Assembly (NCBI GenBank): GCA_034717985.1
Contig: JAYEMH010000009.1
Location: 1-48,730 of the forward strand
Direction: 5' to 3'
Length of the DNA: 48,730 nt
Source: JAYEMH01 sp034717985 [NCBI: Candidatus Ratteibacteria bacterium]
Lineage (GTDB): Bacteria > CAZDME01 > JAYEMH01
A program made the position numbers and the translations under genes. Positions 1-9,274 of this stretch are shown here, one piece after another. Position 1 is the first letter of the stretch, and the number at the start of each line of letters is the position of its first letter. The notes under the pieces were generated by a model. The model ran no database searches and was not told where the DNA came from. It saw nothing but the letters and a program-made list of their open reading frames with translations.

Positions 1-3000
1 AACCCTTTTTTTCAACTTTCTATCACCAACACCCTCTTCCCCCAACCACTCTTCAAGCAAATTCTCTAAATCTAACTTTCCTCCCTCGTCCTTCGTCTCT
101 CGTCTCTCATCTCCCTTCTCCCATCTCCCATCTCCCATCTTCTGTTCTTCCCCTTCCGCCAATTCATCCAAGATTTTTTTTGGCAAGTGAATATAATTTT
201 CTGCTATATAGTTAAAACTTGCAGTTGTCGACAGCACATCTTCTTTCCTTTTTCCCACTACCACATATGTTAAATCATTACTGAGTTTTTCGGTAATTAT
301 CAAAGGAATTTTTAATTGCGCATTAGGTACAGCATGCTCTGGCCACTTGAGAAAAAATATATCCCCTTCTTTCACTTCTTTTCTTACCTTTACATATGCA
401 TCCGGCTCACCCATTTCTTTGCCTCGAGATTTCAACTGATTCAATTCTTCAATAAAACTCTTTTCAAAAGCTAAATCCCTCCCTATTCCCTTAAGAATTT
501 TCTCAATATACTCCTTTATCTCCTTATACCTTTCTGTTTTTTCTAAATCTATTTCACCCTTTTGGACTTTTTCCTTTATCCTTTTTCCTTTATCCTTTTT
601 ATCCTCCAGCCTTCCCATAACCCTGAGCATCTCTTCTCCACCGGAAACTTGCCCAACCACCGGTTGAAAAGCAATGGGTTCTTGGGTCAGGTCAATCTTT
701 ACCGGCCCGCCGATTATTGGAAATCCCTCATAAAAGCCCCAGGGTCCCCTAAGCCTTTGATACTCCGGCCAGTGGTAGGCCTTGAATTGCTCATCTATTT
801 TATTGATATAATCCTTTATAATCTTGGCGCATTCTTTGGGCCGGTAGGCATTGTCTTTGTCTAAAGAGGTGAGAATCTCAGAAAGGTAGTCCTTCATCCA
901 GAGGAATTGAAGTATAATAACATTGTCATAAACCTTATTTTCCCATACTTTCATAAAGTCATTAATAAACTCTTTATCAAACTGCTCCAATCTATGTTTA
1001 ATCGCGTTAGGCGCCCGGGCCGTCTGCACTCCCCAGAGAAGCTCAAATATTCTTTCCCAAAAAACATCAGAAGAATATAAAGCATCAACCCTGGCCTCTT
1101 CTAAATCTTTAGCCTTTTCAAAGGTTTCTTCTGCCTCTTTCCGGGCCGCCTCTATTTCTTCCTTATCTTTCAGACCAGCCGACTGCTGAAGAACCCCAAG
1201 ATACCTCTGCCAAAGGATATTTTCATCCTCAAATTTTCTACTGCTTGCGGGCCTGCCCGCCGAAGCTTTAGCGTAGGTGGGCCAGCCGCTTTCTTTTAAT
1301 TTTTTCGTAATAAAGCTTGACAACTCCTTTAATGCCTTTGCATCTTGAGTTTTAACATCTTTGGCAATTTTATCTAAGATCTTTTTCATTCTTGATAATA
1401 AATTCGCCTCATCAATAGACCCCGTTAGAGAACTCTTTCTATCTCTATGAGCGATTTCATCACTGTCTTTCTCTAACGGGGTGGATTCATCAAGCCGTCC
1501 CTGAACAATATCTCTGAATTTACTCTCTATATATTCATTGCGCAGAATTTTTAATAAATCTTTTCTATAATTCTCATCGCCAAAGAAAATCTGCAAAAGA
1601 CCAAAAATCTCGTTTATCTCCGGCGACTGCGTCTTAGGAAGAAGTTTTAGCAACGCCGTATCAATTTCCGGCGCCTCCACAAAGAATGTTGCCGGCCAGT
1701 GATAAGCTAAAAGATGCTTCTCCATCCTTTTCTCTAATTCTTCTAAGGCGCGAAGATTATCTTTACTATGAGCCATCCCCCGAATAACCAAAGTAACCTT
1801 CATAATCTCACCAAAGTATAAAGCAGATTCAATATGTCTTCTAAAGTCAGTCTCATTCCATTCAGAAATTCTCTCCTCAATCAGTTTTGCCAAGGCCTCA
1901 ATCTTTTTACCGGCCCCAACCGCATCATAATTTAACTGCAGGACTTTAAGAATATTATCAGTTGCCTTATCTCCGGTATCCGGCTCAATTTTTATTTCTC
2001 CCCGTAAAACCAGAGGCTGTCCATCCAAAAGCTCATCAATGGCATCGGGTGTATTCTCATCAACCCGGCCGGCCGGAAGAAGACCAATATCAGCTTCTTG
2101 AAAAATCCCTTTTACCACCTCTTTTTGCGTTCTGTCATCAAGCGGAAAATCCTCTTTAAATATTTCAAATATTTGTTCATCCTTTCTCTTTTTCTTTCCG
2201 CCTGGCAATCGGTCGCCATGATCGCGGATGTAGGCAACGGTTCGTTTCAAGGAACGCATAGACGGCGGCCCGGCAATTGCCCCTTCCTGAATATATTTCT
2301 CCCTTAATTTTGCGGCCGCCATTAAAAGCCGTTCAATATATTTCTCATTAACCTTATACTTTCCGGTCTTTTTTAATATTTCCAACTCCTGCTCAAAAGG
2401 AAGATAGTCAAATTCGTGAATGCTAAATCTGCGAATAAACTCGCCGGACAAAGGCTCAACTCCTTCGTAAAGACCGCTAATAGGCGGATTCATTGTCGCA
2501 ATAAGGCAAAATCCCGGCTTTGCCTCAACCACCTCACCGCTGGGAAGAGTAAGGGTATTAGTCTGCAGTAAACTATTTAAAATTGCCACCACCCCGGGGT
2601 CAGCCTTATTTACCTCATCAATAATTACCGGTTTTCCTTCGCGCATCGCTTTGACGACAAAAGATTCAATCCATTCGGTTTTTTCCTCCTTACTCAGCTC
2701 AGCAAATCCACGCCAGGCGGTTAAATCACCAGGTTCAATTAGTTTATTCATTGAAATAAGATAGGTATAAGCACCTCCGGCGAGCATATAACTGACAAAA
2801 TCGGCAATAACATTCTTTCCTGTCCCGGCATGTCCGGTAAAAAGCAGATGACTGCCTAAAGAAATATCCTTGGCAATATCATAAAAACGAACTAAATTTC
2901 TCTGAACCTCATCAATTACTTTTTCCGGCTCTTCATTTTTATCCGCCGGACCTTCATCAATTAATTTCAGATTAAGCTCATCCCCGCCCTTATCCGGCTT

Positions 3001-6000
3001 TATCTTCCAGAAGCGGGTCTTCACCCCTGTTGCCTTATCTTCCTTTACCTCAATCTGATTATTCTCTTTTTGGATTATAATATCATCAACTGATATTTTA
3101 TCCTGAAAGCCCAATCCTTCGAATTCGCTCCTAATCTCCTCCTTCATTGTCTCTACTTCTGCGGGATCCTCATTGGCTAAAGAGAAATGCCGGTTAATGA
3201 CACTCCATGGGCGATTCTCTAAATCAAAAGGATATTTATCAAAATGTTCCACAATTTTTCTAAGTTCAGCCGTGGAAATCGGCCGTTTCATATAGGTTCC
3301 TTTTTCCGCCGGGACTTCATCTTCGGCTAACATATTTGCCCGGCTGGTCCAGCCAAAATAACGCGCCCGCAGATTCCAGGCGGCTTGAACCAACAATTCG
3401 ATTCTTTCCTTAGGAACATTAGTCACCCAGGATTGAAGAAGTTTGATTTCATTCTCTTCTTTTTGATAATCAAGCTCAAGCCGGCTCATTCGCTCACTAA
3501 ATTCCCAGGAGAGAGCCTTTACCGCATAAATTCCATCCGGCGGATTAGCCGCGGCAATAACCCGAAAATCCCTATCTACCTTTCTTGTCTTTCCAGCTTT
3601 ATCTATAAACCGCCCCATCGCTAACATATCATTAAGCACCCCCAAATTATCTGCCTCGGCTTTATTTATTTCATCTAAGACAATCCAATCTCCATTTATA
3701 GCCGCTTCAACTAATTCAGAGTTCGCCCAGCCGGTCTTGCGCAGATATTTACCATCCGGTCCTTTCTCTTCTCCAAATGTTCTTCTCTTTATAAGTTGAT
3801 TCTTATCCGTTCTTTTATGAATAGACATTAAACGAAGATTTTTATTAGCAAGCTTTGCCGCATATTCAATCAGCACATTCTTTCCGGTTCCGGCTTCACC
3901 GCTTAAAAGAAGATTACGCATCAGATTATCTTCTTCCCGTGGCTCTAATCTTTGAAACATTTTAAGCAAAAATTCAATATTCTGCTCGGTTTCAAAGGCC
4001 GGATTCCATTCTATCTTGGGCACCCGTTTGTTGTTTCTTGCTCCCCGCTCAATACGAATTTTTTCTTCTTCAGTTTCCGGGTCGTGATAAACCAAAAATT
4101 CCTTTCTATTCTCCCGGACAATGAGGAATTTTGAGCCTTCGTAAACCGGTTCTTCTTTGGGCAGTTTCTTAAAATCAACATCTTTCATAAATTGAATTAA
4201 TCCATTCGTTCCCATTAAAATTGCGCCGGATAAAGCGGAAAATCCAAAAATGAGGGTATTATTGATTATTGTCCGGGTAACATCGCTCGGCGCCGGCCTT
4301 TTAAGCTCTAATTTAAGACGTCTCATTACTGCCTTGGGCACCGTAGAAATATCGGAAACCGCCACCCCATAGCGCGGACCATAAGAAAAGGCAATTGCCC
4401 GGGCCGTTTCCTCATTTTTATCAATCCCAAAGGAAATAACTCTGATATCCGGATTCCGGGCATATAATTCCTGAATTGATTCTGCATTTCTTCCGGCATT
4501 TCCATCGGTAATATTAAAAATTATCTTCTTTGCCTCCGGGTCATTGCCTAACTTTGTCTGACGCAATCTCTGAATAGCTAAATTTAGTGCCTGATAATCT
4601 GATGTCCCGCCTCCGGCCTCACTCATTAGACCATTAACAACACCAAACGCTCTTTTTATAGTAAGTTTATCTTTGTAATCTTTAAAATAAAAATATGGAC
4701 TTCCACTATATCCGGCAACCTCAAATTGCAAATCAACCTGAGAACTGAATTCAAATTTCTTTAGCGCTTCCTGAAAGGCAAGAGCGGTTAAAACCGCATT
4801 TTCTAATTTTTCTCCTTCCATACTTCCGCTGATATCCACCAGCAAGGAAATTATAGCCTTCTTTTTCTTGGGAATCTGCTGCTGCTTAAAAATCTTGGTT
4901 TTTCCGGCCGGAATCTCTGCCAAACTGTCATCATTTATCTCGCCATAACTGCGTTCCCTTAAAAAGTCACTGCCGCCTCCGGGGACAAGAATTGATTTTA
5001 GTTCCCTCTCGATATTTGCAATCTGCGTCTGCACATCTGCCTTGGCTCTTTGATAACTTTGATACTGTTTAACCGTAATCCCCTCTTTCTTTAAAAAGTT
5101 TTCTTCCCGCATCTCCTTCATCTGTCGTTCATGCTCTCTAATTTGCTCCTTTGTTCGCTTAGAAATTTCTTCTTTAGGCCTGGAAGCTGGGGATTTTTCT
5201 TCTTCTAAATATTTTGAAAGGTCAAACTCTCCTGCCTCGGCTTTATTTTTCTCTCTGGCTTGCTGAGCTAAACTATCCATCCCTTTTAATGCTTCCGATT
5301 CTGTTTTCTGTCCTCTGTCTTTCTGGTCTTCCATCTCCCAAGAGCTTTCACCAGCCTGTTGAGTAGGCAATTCTGCCTTTGCCGGACTAGTTTTAGCTTT
5401 ATCTTTTGCCCTTTCATCCTTTATCCTTTTTCCTTTATCTTTCACCTTTTGCGCCGTTTCCATTCCCATCTCAGAAGCGCTCTGTCCTACCTCTCCAGCC
5501 TGGCTTTCGGCCTTACCGGCCTGCTGGGCTAAATCCTGGGCATATTCTGCCAATTCATCTGCTTTTTGAGAAATATTTTCCGCTTTCTGGCGGATAGCAT
5601 TTACCTCCCGACGGCCGGATTTGGAAATTATGTCTTTTATTTGCTTAGCATCTTCAACTGCCTCCTGAGAAACTTCTTTGCCCTTCCCGGCCGTTTTATC
5701 CATTTCTTCGGCCGTTTTGTTCAGTTTTTCACTACTTTGCTTCATTTTATCTGCTGATTCCAAATCGGCTGATTGTTTTGCTGTCTCGTTCAAAGAATCC
5801 GCTCTATTTTTGAACTGCTTGGTCTGCTTTTTAAGAGAACTAAATCCTTCGGCAGTTTCCTGAGCGGTTTTGGCCAATTCTTCTACCTCCTTTGATAAAT
5901 CAGCCGCTCCGGCATTACCTTCAACATCTTCTGCCTCTTTAGACAGTCCTTTTGTCCCTTTGCCGGCTTGATTAGATTGACGGCTGAGATTTTCTGCTTT

Positions 6001-9000
6001 CTCTTTTAACCGCTCGGCCATCCGCTGAAGCTGGCCGGCCAGCCGATTCATATCTTTAGATTTTCCCTCCGAGGGCTTCTGGGAAAATCCGGAGGTTTTT
6101 AAAGAACCTGCTTGATCGGGCATTGCCGGAGACTGCGAACTTTTGCCTCCGCCTTGCTGGGCACGGGAACTCTGGGCCAGATACTCTTCGATCGCTTCTT
6201 GAATCTGTCTTTCTACCTCATCAATAACCCTCTGCCTTTCTTCTTCGCTCATTCCCTGCCATTGTCTCTCCATTTCCTTTTGCGCCGCTTGCCGCTCGGC
6301 ATCACTCATTCCATCCCACATTTGTTGAATTTGATTCGGACTCACTCCCTGATGCTCCTGCTTAAAGAGTTCCATCTCTTTCTGTTCAGCAATCTCACTA
6401 TCAATCAGTTTCTTAAATTCAGGCCAGATTTCATCCTTAACCAGATGATAAAGCTCTTCCGGAGCAATCGTTTCCATAACCCGGCCATAAGCATCTCTGG
6501 TATTTTCAATGGCCTGGCGCACATCTTCATTTTTTAAGCGTCTGTCTTCATCAATCCCTTTAAACCAGCGATAGATAAAACTATCTAAATATTGAAGCGG
6601 ACGCGCCCAGGCGCTCAATAATGTCTGGGCAATCAATAAATTATCTTCTTTAAAGCGTTCTTCATAGACTGCCTTTACCCAGTCAATCGTGCCCGGATAA
6701 TTATGCCAGCCAAAAGCCATAATCCGCGGCGTATCCATAATCCGCCAGAGTAAATCAAAATAAGGCTCATCTTTAAATTCATCTTGCATTATTTTTTCTC
6801 TGACCTTCGCTCCATACTTGGCTTCAAATACCGGCGGAACTACCAGACCATAATAAGCATTCCTGGAGGAAAGTCGATAAAGGTCATCTTCAACCCCGAC
6901 AATCTTCTCATGGGGCTGGGGTAGAAAAACCCACTGGGGAATCTCTCCCCCGGCTTCAACATAGGAAAGAGTGGGAATCCCGGTGGCTCGTTTTGCCCAG
7001 CTAACAACATTCATCTTTGCTTTTTCAACCTCGGCTCTTTGCTTTTGGGCTTGTTTGAGAAGTTGATTGAGTTTTTGCATATTTTTTTCAGGGATGTCCT
7101 GCTCTTTTGCCTGTTTAATCGCTTCCTCTATTTCTGCTACCCTGGGTATAGGCGCCTTTTCTGCCAGTACCTTAAAAAACTCTATCAGCGTTTCCAGAAG
7201 CGGTTCGCCGCTTTCTTTGCTATGCTGGATAAGGGCCCCGGCCATAATCACCCCGATTACCCGCTGACGCATATCATTCACCTGAGCCGTTAAAAAAGCT
7301 GTTTCTTCCGCATTTTTACCTGCCGGGTCCCTAACCAGCATTATGGCTTTATCACTAAGTCTTTCATCGGCCTCAAATATTTCAAATGCCCTTTTTAGCA
7401 GATAATCTTCATCAAGAAATACCTTGCCCTCTTTCTGAAGCTCTGCTCCAGCCCGATAAAGCTCAGCCCCTACCGAAGTAAAAAAATCTTGATATTTATT
7501 AAATATTCCCATCCCTTCCTGCTCTAAAAATTCAATTACCGTAATAGCGGTTGAAATATCCTCGCGTTCATATCGGATAGGAATAATTCCTTTAAAACTA
7601 AAATAATGGATAAGTTCGTGTTTAACCGTAGCTTTTAGGAAGGGAATAGAAGAATCTCTATTGCCGAGTCCTTTGGCCAAAACAGAAACTGCCTCTAATC
7701 CCCTGGTAAAACAGGCGCCAATATAGTTAGCCCTACTAAATACTTGAATTCCCTCCTTAATCTGCCTCGACAAAAATCTGCGTTTTAATTCATTTTTTTC
7801 GTCTATCCTTTCCGGCAAAAGGTTCTTTATATGAAAGGGCTTCATTGCCGACATTGCCTCTTGATAAACCTCATCCGGATTATACCATTTCTTAAGCCCC
7901 TGAGCCATCTCCCGGGCAATCTCTCCCAGCGCCGCTTTCTCTTCATTATTATATTCCGGTGTAGAAAGATGATAGAATTCATCAAAACTTCCCAACATAA
8001 GATTAACATCTTCCTGATTTTCGATCTGGTTCAATTTAAGCAGTTCAAAAGCCCTCTTAAATTGCTCATCGGGAATGGTTTCGGTAAGCTCTCGCAAATC
8101 GTCCACTGTTTTAATTAATTCGGCTCGTTTTTTCTGATAGAGAGAATTATCATTGGCTTTTTCCGCTTCTAATATTTCACTTTTTAGTTCATAATAACGG
8201 CTATATTTTTTTAGAAAATCAGCCGGGATTTCCTTCTCCAGCAAATACCTTACAAAGCGCATTTGAACCTTTAAGGCAAAATTATGCTCGGCTTCGCCGG
8301 CGCCAATAAGCAAATGAACCAATCCATGTAAAATAATACCCTGCTGTTCTTCATAAGTCTTAAGTTTGACTGAGGGTTCGGCAATATAAACATTGTTTAT
8401 CTCTTTTTTATCAGTCTTTGATTTGCGGTTATAACCAAAATGCTCTTCGGCAATTAAAGGCGGCAGCCCCTGACGTTTAAGATAAAAAATACCTTTGGGC
8501 GGTTTCAAATAAAAAAAGCCGGTCTTTTTACTATCTAAAAGCCCGGCTAATTTTTTGAATAATTCTTCTACATCGCCAACTGCTAAATTAGCATCGGAGA
8601 TAATATTATTCCACTTGGCTTTCTCTTCTTCAGAAATAGAAACGAAGAAATCTTTCAATAAAACATTTAGTTCTTTCTTCTGCTTCTCGACCGGATACTG
8701 CCTGGTTACATCAGTTCCTTTCTTGCCAATTAACTTTCTAATTTGCGCATTCAGCTCGTTATGATATTCTTCTGTCCAGTTTCCTGAGGCAATATTTCCC
8801 TCATCAGGTTCTTTGCCTAACCTTTTCCCTATTGCCTTGGACACCCAGGCTTTTTCTGCCGGAATTGCCCGTAAAAAAGAATCGGCCCTGGCAGAATATG
8901 CCCAGACCAAATCAATAAATACGCTATTAAATAGAAAGACTGCTATAGTAACTATAGCAGTAGCTTTTTTCAATAGAGAGTACCTAAGTAAAGAGTAATT

Positions 9001-9057
9001 ACTCCGCCCCTTTTTTCGCTTCATTGATATTTTCTTTATGCTTTTTGAATCATCCAT
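1..9057 (-). CDS. Giant leader-zincin-coiled coil-VWA-AAA+-AAA+ protein, C-terminus beyond the left edge
   Basis: I read this frame codon by codon from the ATG at 9057 to base 1 and found no stop, giving at least 3019 codons. Visible in order: a hydrophobic leader (residues 30-53, ending VFIDLVWA); HGLVH at 244-248; a zinc-peptidase motif HELIH at 480-484 with candidate third-ligand Glu 509/512; a Gln/Lys/Glu-rich helical tract (about 870-1345); a VWA domain with MIDAS D1408-x-S1410-x-S1412, T1485 and D1518; AAA+ module 1 (Walker A GEAGTGKN 1720-1727, Walker B VLDEINKA with D1795); AAA+ module 2 (GHAGTGKN 2075-2082, IIDEVNKA with D2147, sensor ATMNPP). DEINKA/DEVNKA and ATMNPP are typical of the MoxR/CobS/midasin group, whose members work with VWA partners to remodel proteins. 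The C-terminal part is helical and unrecognised. No good ribosome site precedes the start; the next upstream in-frame codon region contains TGA. A membrane leader on an ATPase is odd: an N-in anchor is likelier than export. Controlled by the riboswitch just upstream. Confidence 0.88.
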   Translation of the reverse strand, partial: MDDSKSIKKISMKRKKGRSNYSLLRYSLLKKATAIVTIAVFLFNSVFIDLVWAYSARADSFLRAIPAEKAWVSKAIGKRLGKEPDEGNIASGNWTEEYHNELNAQIRKLIGKKGTDVTRQYPVEKQKKELNVLLKDFFVSISEEEKAKWNNIISDANLAVGDVEELFKKLAGLLDSKKTGFFYLKPPKGIFYLKRQGLPPLIAEEHFGYNRKSKTDKKEINNVYIAEPSVKLKTYEEQQGIILHGLVHLLIGAGEAEHNFALKVQMRFVRYLLEKEIPADFLKKYSRYYELKSEILEAEKANDNSLYQKKRAELIKTVDDLRELTETIPDEQFKRAFELLKLNQIENQEDVNLMLGSFDEFYHLSTPEYNNEEKAALGEIAREMAQGLKKWYNPDEVYQEAMSAMKPFHIKNLLPERIDEKNELKRRFLSRQIKEGIQVFSRANYIGACFTRGLEAVSVLAKGLGNRDSSIPFLKATVKHELIHYFSFKGIIPIRYEREDISTAITVIEFLEQEGMGIFNKYQDFFTSVGAELYRAGAELQKEGKVFLDEDYLLKRAFEIFEADERLSDKAIMLVRDPAGKNAEETAFLTAQVNDMRQRVIGVIMAGALIQHSKESGEPLLETLIEFFKVLAEKAPIPRVAEIEEAIKQAKEQDIPEKNMQKLNQLLKQAQKQRAEVEKAKMNVVSWAKRATGIPTLSYVEAGGEIPQWVFLPQPHEKIVGVEDDLYRLSSRNAYYGLVVPPVFEAKYGAKVREKIMQDEFKDEPYFDLLWRIMDTPRIMAFGWHNYPGTIDWVKAVYEERFKEDNLLIAQTLLSAWARPLQYLDSFIYRWFKGIDEDRRLKNEDVRQAIENTRDAYGRVMETIAPEELYHLVKDEIWPEFKKLIDSEIAEQKEMELFKQEHQGVSPNQIQQMWDGMSDAERQAAQKEMERQWQGMSEEERQRVIDEVERQIQEAIEEYLAQSSRAQQGGGKSSQSPAMPDQAGSLKTSGFSQKPSEGKSKDMNRLAGQLQRMAERLKEKAENLSRQSNQAGKGTKGLSKEAEDVEGNAGAADLSKEVEELAKTAQETAEGFSSLKKQTKQFKNRADSLNETAKQSADLESADKMKQSSEKLNKTAEEMDKTAGKGKEVSQEAVEDAKQIKDIISKSGRREVNAIRQKAENISQKADELAEYAQDLAQQAGKAESQAGEVGQSASEMGMETAQKVKDKGKRIKDERAKDKAKTSPAKAELPTQQAGESSWEMEDQKDRGQKTESEALKGMDSLAQQAREKNKAEAGEFDLSKYLEEEKSPASRPKEEISKRTKEQIREHERQMKEMREENFLKKEGITVKQYQSYQRAKADVQTQIANIERELKSILVPGGGSDFLRERSYGEINDDSLAEIPAGKTKIFKQQQIPKKKKAIISLLVDISGSMEGEKLENAVLTALAFQEALKKFEFSSQVDLQFEVAGYSGSPYFYFKDYKDKLTIKRAFGVVNGLMSEAGGGTSDYQALNLAIQRLRQTKLGNDPEAKKIIFNITDGNAGRNAESIQELYARNPDIRVISFGIDKNEETARAIAFSYGPRYGVAVSDISTVPKAVMRRLKLELKRPAPSDVTRTIINNTLIFGFSALSGAILMGTNGLIQFMKDVDFKKLPKEEPVYEGSKFLIVRENRKEFLVYHDPETEEEKIRIERGARNNKRVPKIEWNPAFETEQNIEFLLKMFQRLEPREEDNLMRNLLLSGEAGTGKNVLIEYAAKLANKNLRLMSIHKRTDKNQLIKRRTFGEEKGPDGKYLRKTGWANSELVEAAINGDWIVLDEINKAEADNLGVLNDMLAMGRFIDKAGKTRKVDRDFRVIAAANPPDGIYAVKALSWEFSERMSRLELDYQKEENEIKLLQSWVTNVPKERIELLVQAAWNLRARYFGWTSRANMLAEDEVPAEKGTYMKRPISTAELRKIVEHFDKYPFDLENRPWSVINRHFSLANEDPAEVETMKEEIRSEFEGLGFQDKISVDDIIIQKENNQIEVKEDKATGVKTRFWKIKPDKGGDELNLKLIDEGPADKNEEPEKVIDEVQRNLVRFYDIAKDISLGSHLLFTGHAGTGKNVIADFVSYMLAGGAYTYLISMNKLIEPGDLTAWRGFAELSKEEKTEWIESFVVKAMREGKPVIIDEVNKADPGVVAILNSLLQTNTLTLPSGEVVEAKPGFCLIATMNPPISGLYEGVEPLSGEFIRRFSIHEFDYLPFEQELEILKKTGKYKVNEKYIERLLMAAAKLREKYIQEGAIAGPPSMRSLKRTVAYIRDHGDRLPGGKKKRKDEQIFEIFKEDFPLDDRTQKEVVKGIFQEADIGLLPAGRVDENTPDAIDELLDGQPLVLRGEIKIEPDTGDKATDNILKVLQLNYDAVGAGKKIEALAKLIEERISEWNETDFRRHIESALYFGEIMKVTLVIRGMAHSKDNLRALEELEKRMEKHLLAYHWPATFFVEAPEIDTALLKLLPKTQSPEINEIFGLLQIFFGDENYRKDLLKILRNEYIESKFRDIVQGRLDESTPLEKDSDEIAHRDRKSSLTGSIDEANLLSRMKKILDKIAKDVKTQDAKALKELSSFITKKLKESGWPTYAKASAGRPASSRKFEDENILWQRYLGVLQQSAGLKDKEEIEAARKEAEETFEKAKDLEEARVDALYSSDVFWERIFELLWGVQTARAPNAIKHRLEQFDKEFINDFMKVWENKVYDNVIILQFLWMKDYLSEILTSLDKDNAYRPKECAKIIKDYINKIDEQFKAYHWPEYQRLRGPWGFYEGFPIIGGPVKIDLTQEPIAFQPVVGQVSGGEEMLRVMGRLEDKKDKGKRIKEKVQKGEIDLEKTERYKEIKEYIEKILKGIGRDLAFEKSFIEELNQLKSRGKEMGEPDAYVKVRKEVKEGDIFFLKWPEHAVPNAQLKIPLIITEKLSNDLTYVVVGKRKEDVLSTTASFNYIAENYIHLPKKILDELAEGEEQKMGDGRWEKGDERRETKDEGGKLDLENLLEEWLGEEGVGDRKLKKRV
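85..145. repeat. CGTCTCTCATCTCCC-type repeat within the giant gene
   Basis: Pyrimidine-rich tract with three tandem CCCATCT units, translated on the minus strand as MGDGRWEKGDERRETKDEGG. The 17 bases CTCGTCTCTCATCTCCC (99-115) recur exactly at 33539-33555, in the addA-addB spacer. A repeat that is intergenic there is therefore coding here. Confidence 0.55.
568..604. repeat. Short pyrimidine repeat in the giant gene, copy 1
   Basis: A tract built of CCTTTATCCTTTTT units, translated on the minus strand as DKKDKGKRIKEK. A 23-base stretch is identical to one at about 5416-5440 in the same gene, where it is translated DKGKRIKDE. The two lie 4.8 kb apart in otherwise unrelated protein context, so this is DNA-level repetition rather than a protein repeat. 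Confidence 0.5.
1251..1286. repeat. GC-rich palindromic insert in the giant gene
   Basis: Imperfect inverted arms GCCTGCCCGCC (1251-1261) and GGTGGGCCAGC (1276-1286) flank GAAGCTTTAGCGTA. On the minus strand it is translated as PTYAKASAGRPAS inside an otherwise helical, charged region. Its GC content and arm structure differ from the surrounding sequence. It has the look of a dispersed palindrome captured in frame; I see no second full copy in this window. Confidence 0.45.
1419..1482. mobile_element. Palindromic element inserted in frame in the giant gene
   Basis: Perfect 14-bp inverted arms ACCCCGTTAGAGAA (1419-1432) and TTCTCTAACGGGGT (1469-1482) enclose 36 bases. The giant reading frame passes through it (about residues 2526-2547), giving a charged, serine-rich stretch ending SSLTGS. 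The arm sequence closely matches that of the element inside addA at 34617-34692, so both probably belong to one family of coding-tolerant palindromes, comparable to the palindromic elements known inside Rickettsia genes. Confidence 0.6.
5410..5448. repeat. Short pyrimidine repeat in the giant gene, copy 2
   Basis: Second copy of the CCTTTATCC-type repeat described at 568-604, here inside the coiled-coil tract between the zincin and VWA regions. It keeps the frame open and encodes a lysine-rich patch. Confidence 0.5.
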
Positions 9058-9100
9058 ATTAGCTCATAGCCCATAACTCAAAGCCCATAGCTCCTAGCAC

Positions 9101-9140
9101 AAAATAAAAAAGCTGAGTCACCTATTTCTAGGCAACTCAG
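9101..9140 (-). terminator. Riboswitch-controlled intrinsic terminator upstream of the giant gene
   Basis: On the minus strand CUGAGUUGCCUA pairs with UAGGUGACUCAG around a GAAA loop (12 bp, two G-U pairs), followed by CUUUUUUAUUUU. The 5' side of this stem uses bases that are also the 3' strand of the aptamer closing helix, so terminator and ligand-bound aptamer exclude each other. Confidence 0.8.
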
Positions 9141-9219
9141 CCATCCTTCGACAAGCTCAGGACCTGTAGCTTTGCGTCCCTTGACATCTTTGATGTCAAG
9201 GGGTACCTTTATCTAGAAA
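9125..9219 (-). ncRNA. Cyclic di-GMP-I (GEMM) riboswitch, copy 1
   Basis: Reading the minus strand, the conserved GEMM core is visible: AAAGGUACCCC, then GGGACGCAAAGCUACAGG, then AAGGAUGGCUGAGUUGCC. Closing helix P1 is UUUCUAG (9213-9219) with CUAGAAA (9125-9131). P2 is an 11-bp hairpin with an AAA loop (9178-9202), where GNRA is usual. By alignment with the Vc2 aptamer, the G that contacts the ligand (G20), the stacking A in GCAAAG (A47) and the C of GCC (C92) are all kept, so c-di-GMP rather than cGAMP specificity is expected. The P3 tip is the dispersed palindrome CCTGAGCTTGTCGAAGG. The architecture predicts a transcriptional ON switch for the giant gene 44 nt downstream. Confidence 0.86.
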
Positions 9220-9233
9220 GATATATCATAGTA

Positions 9234-9263
9234 AGTATAACACATGAAAAGAGGTAAAAGCAA
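9234..9263 (-). promoter_or_regulatory. Promoter of the riboswitch/giant-gene transcript
   Basis: Minus-strand TTGCTT (9258-9263), 18-bp spacer, TATACT (9234-9239). It places the transcript start a few bases before the P1 helix of the aptamer. Confidence 0.5.
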
Positions 9264-9274
9264 ATTTTTTTTTA

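Noticed and set aside
562-864. 100-codon plus-strand frame at the left end, and similar frames up to 8998
   Set aside because: They are shadows of the continuous minus-strand frame 9057 to 1, which carries recognisable motifs throughout.
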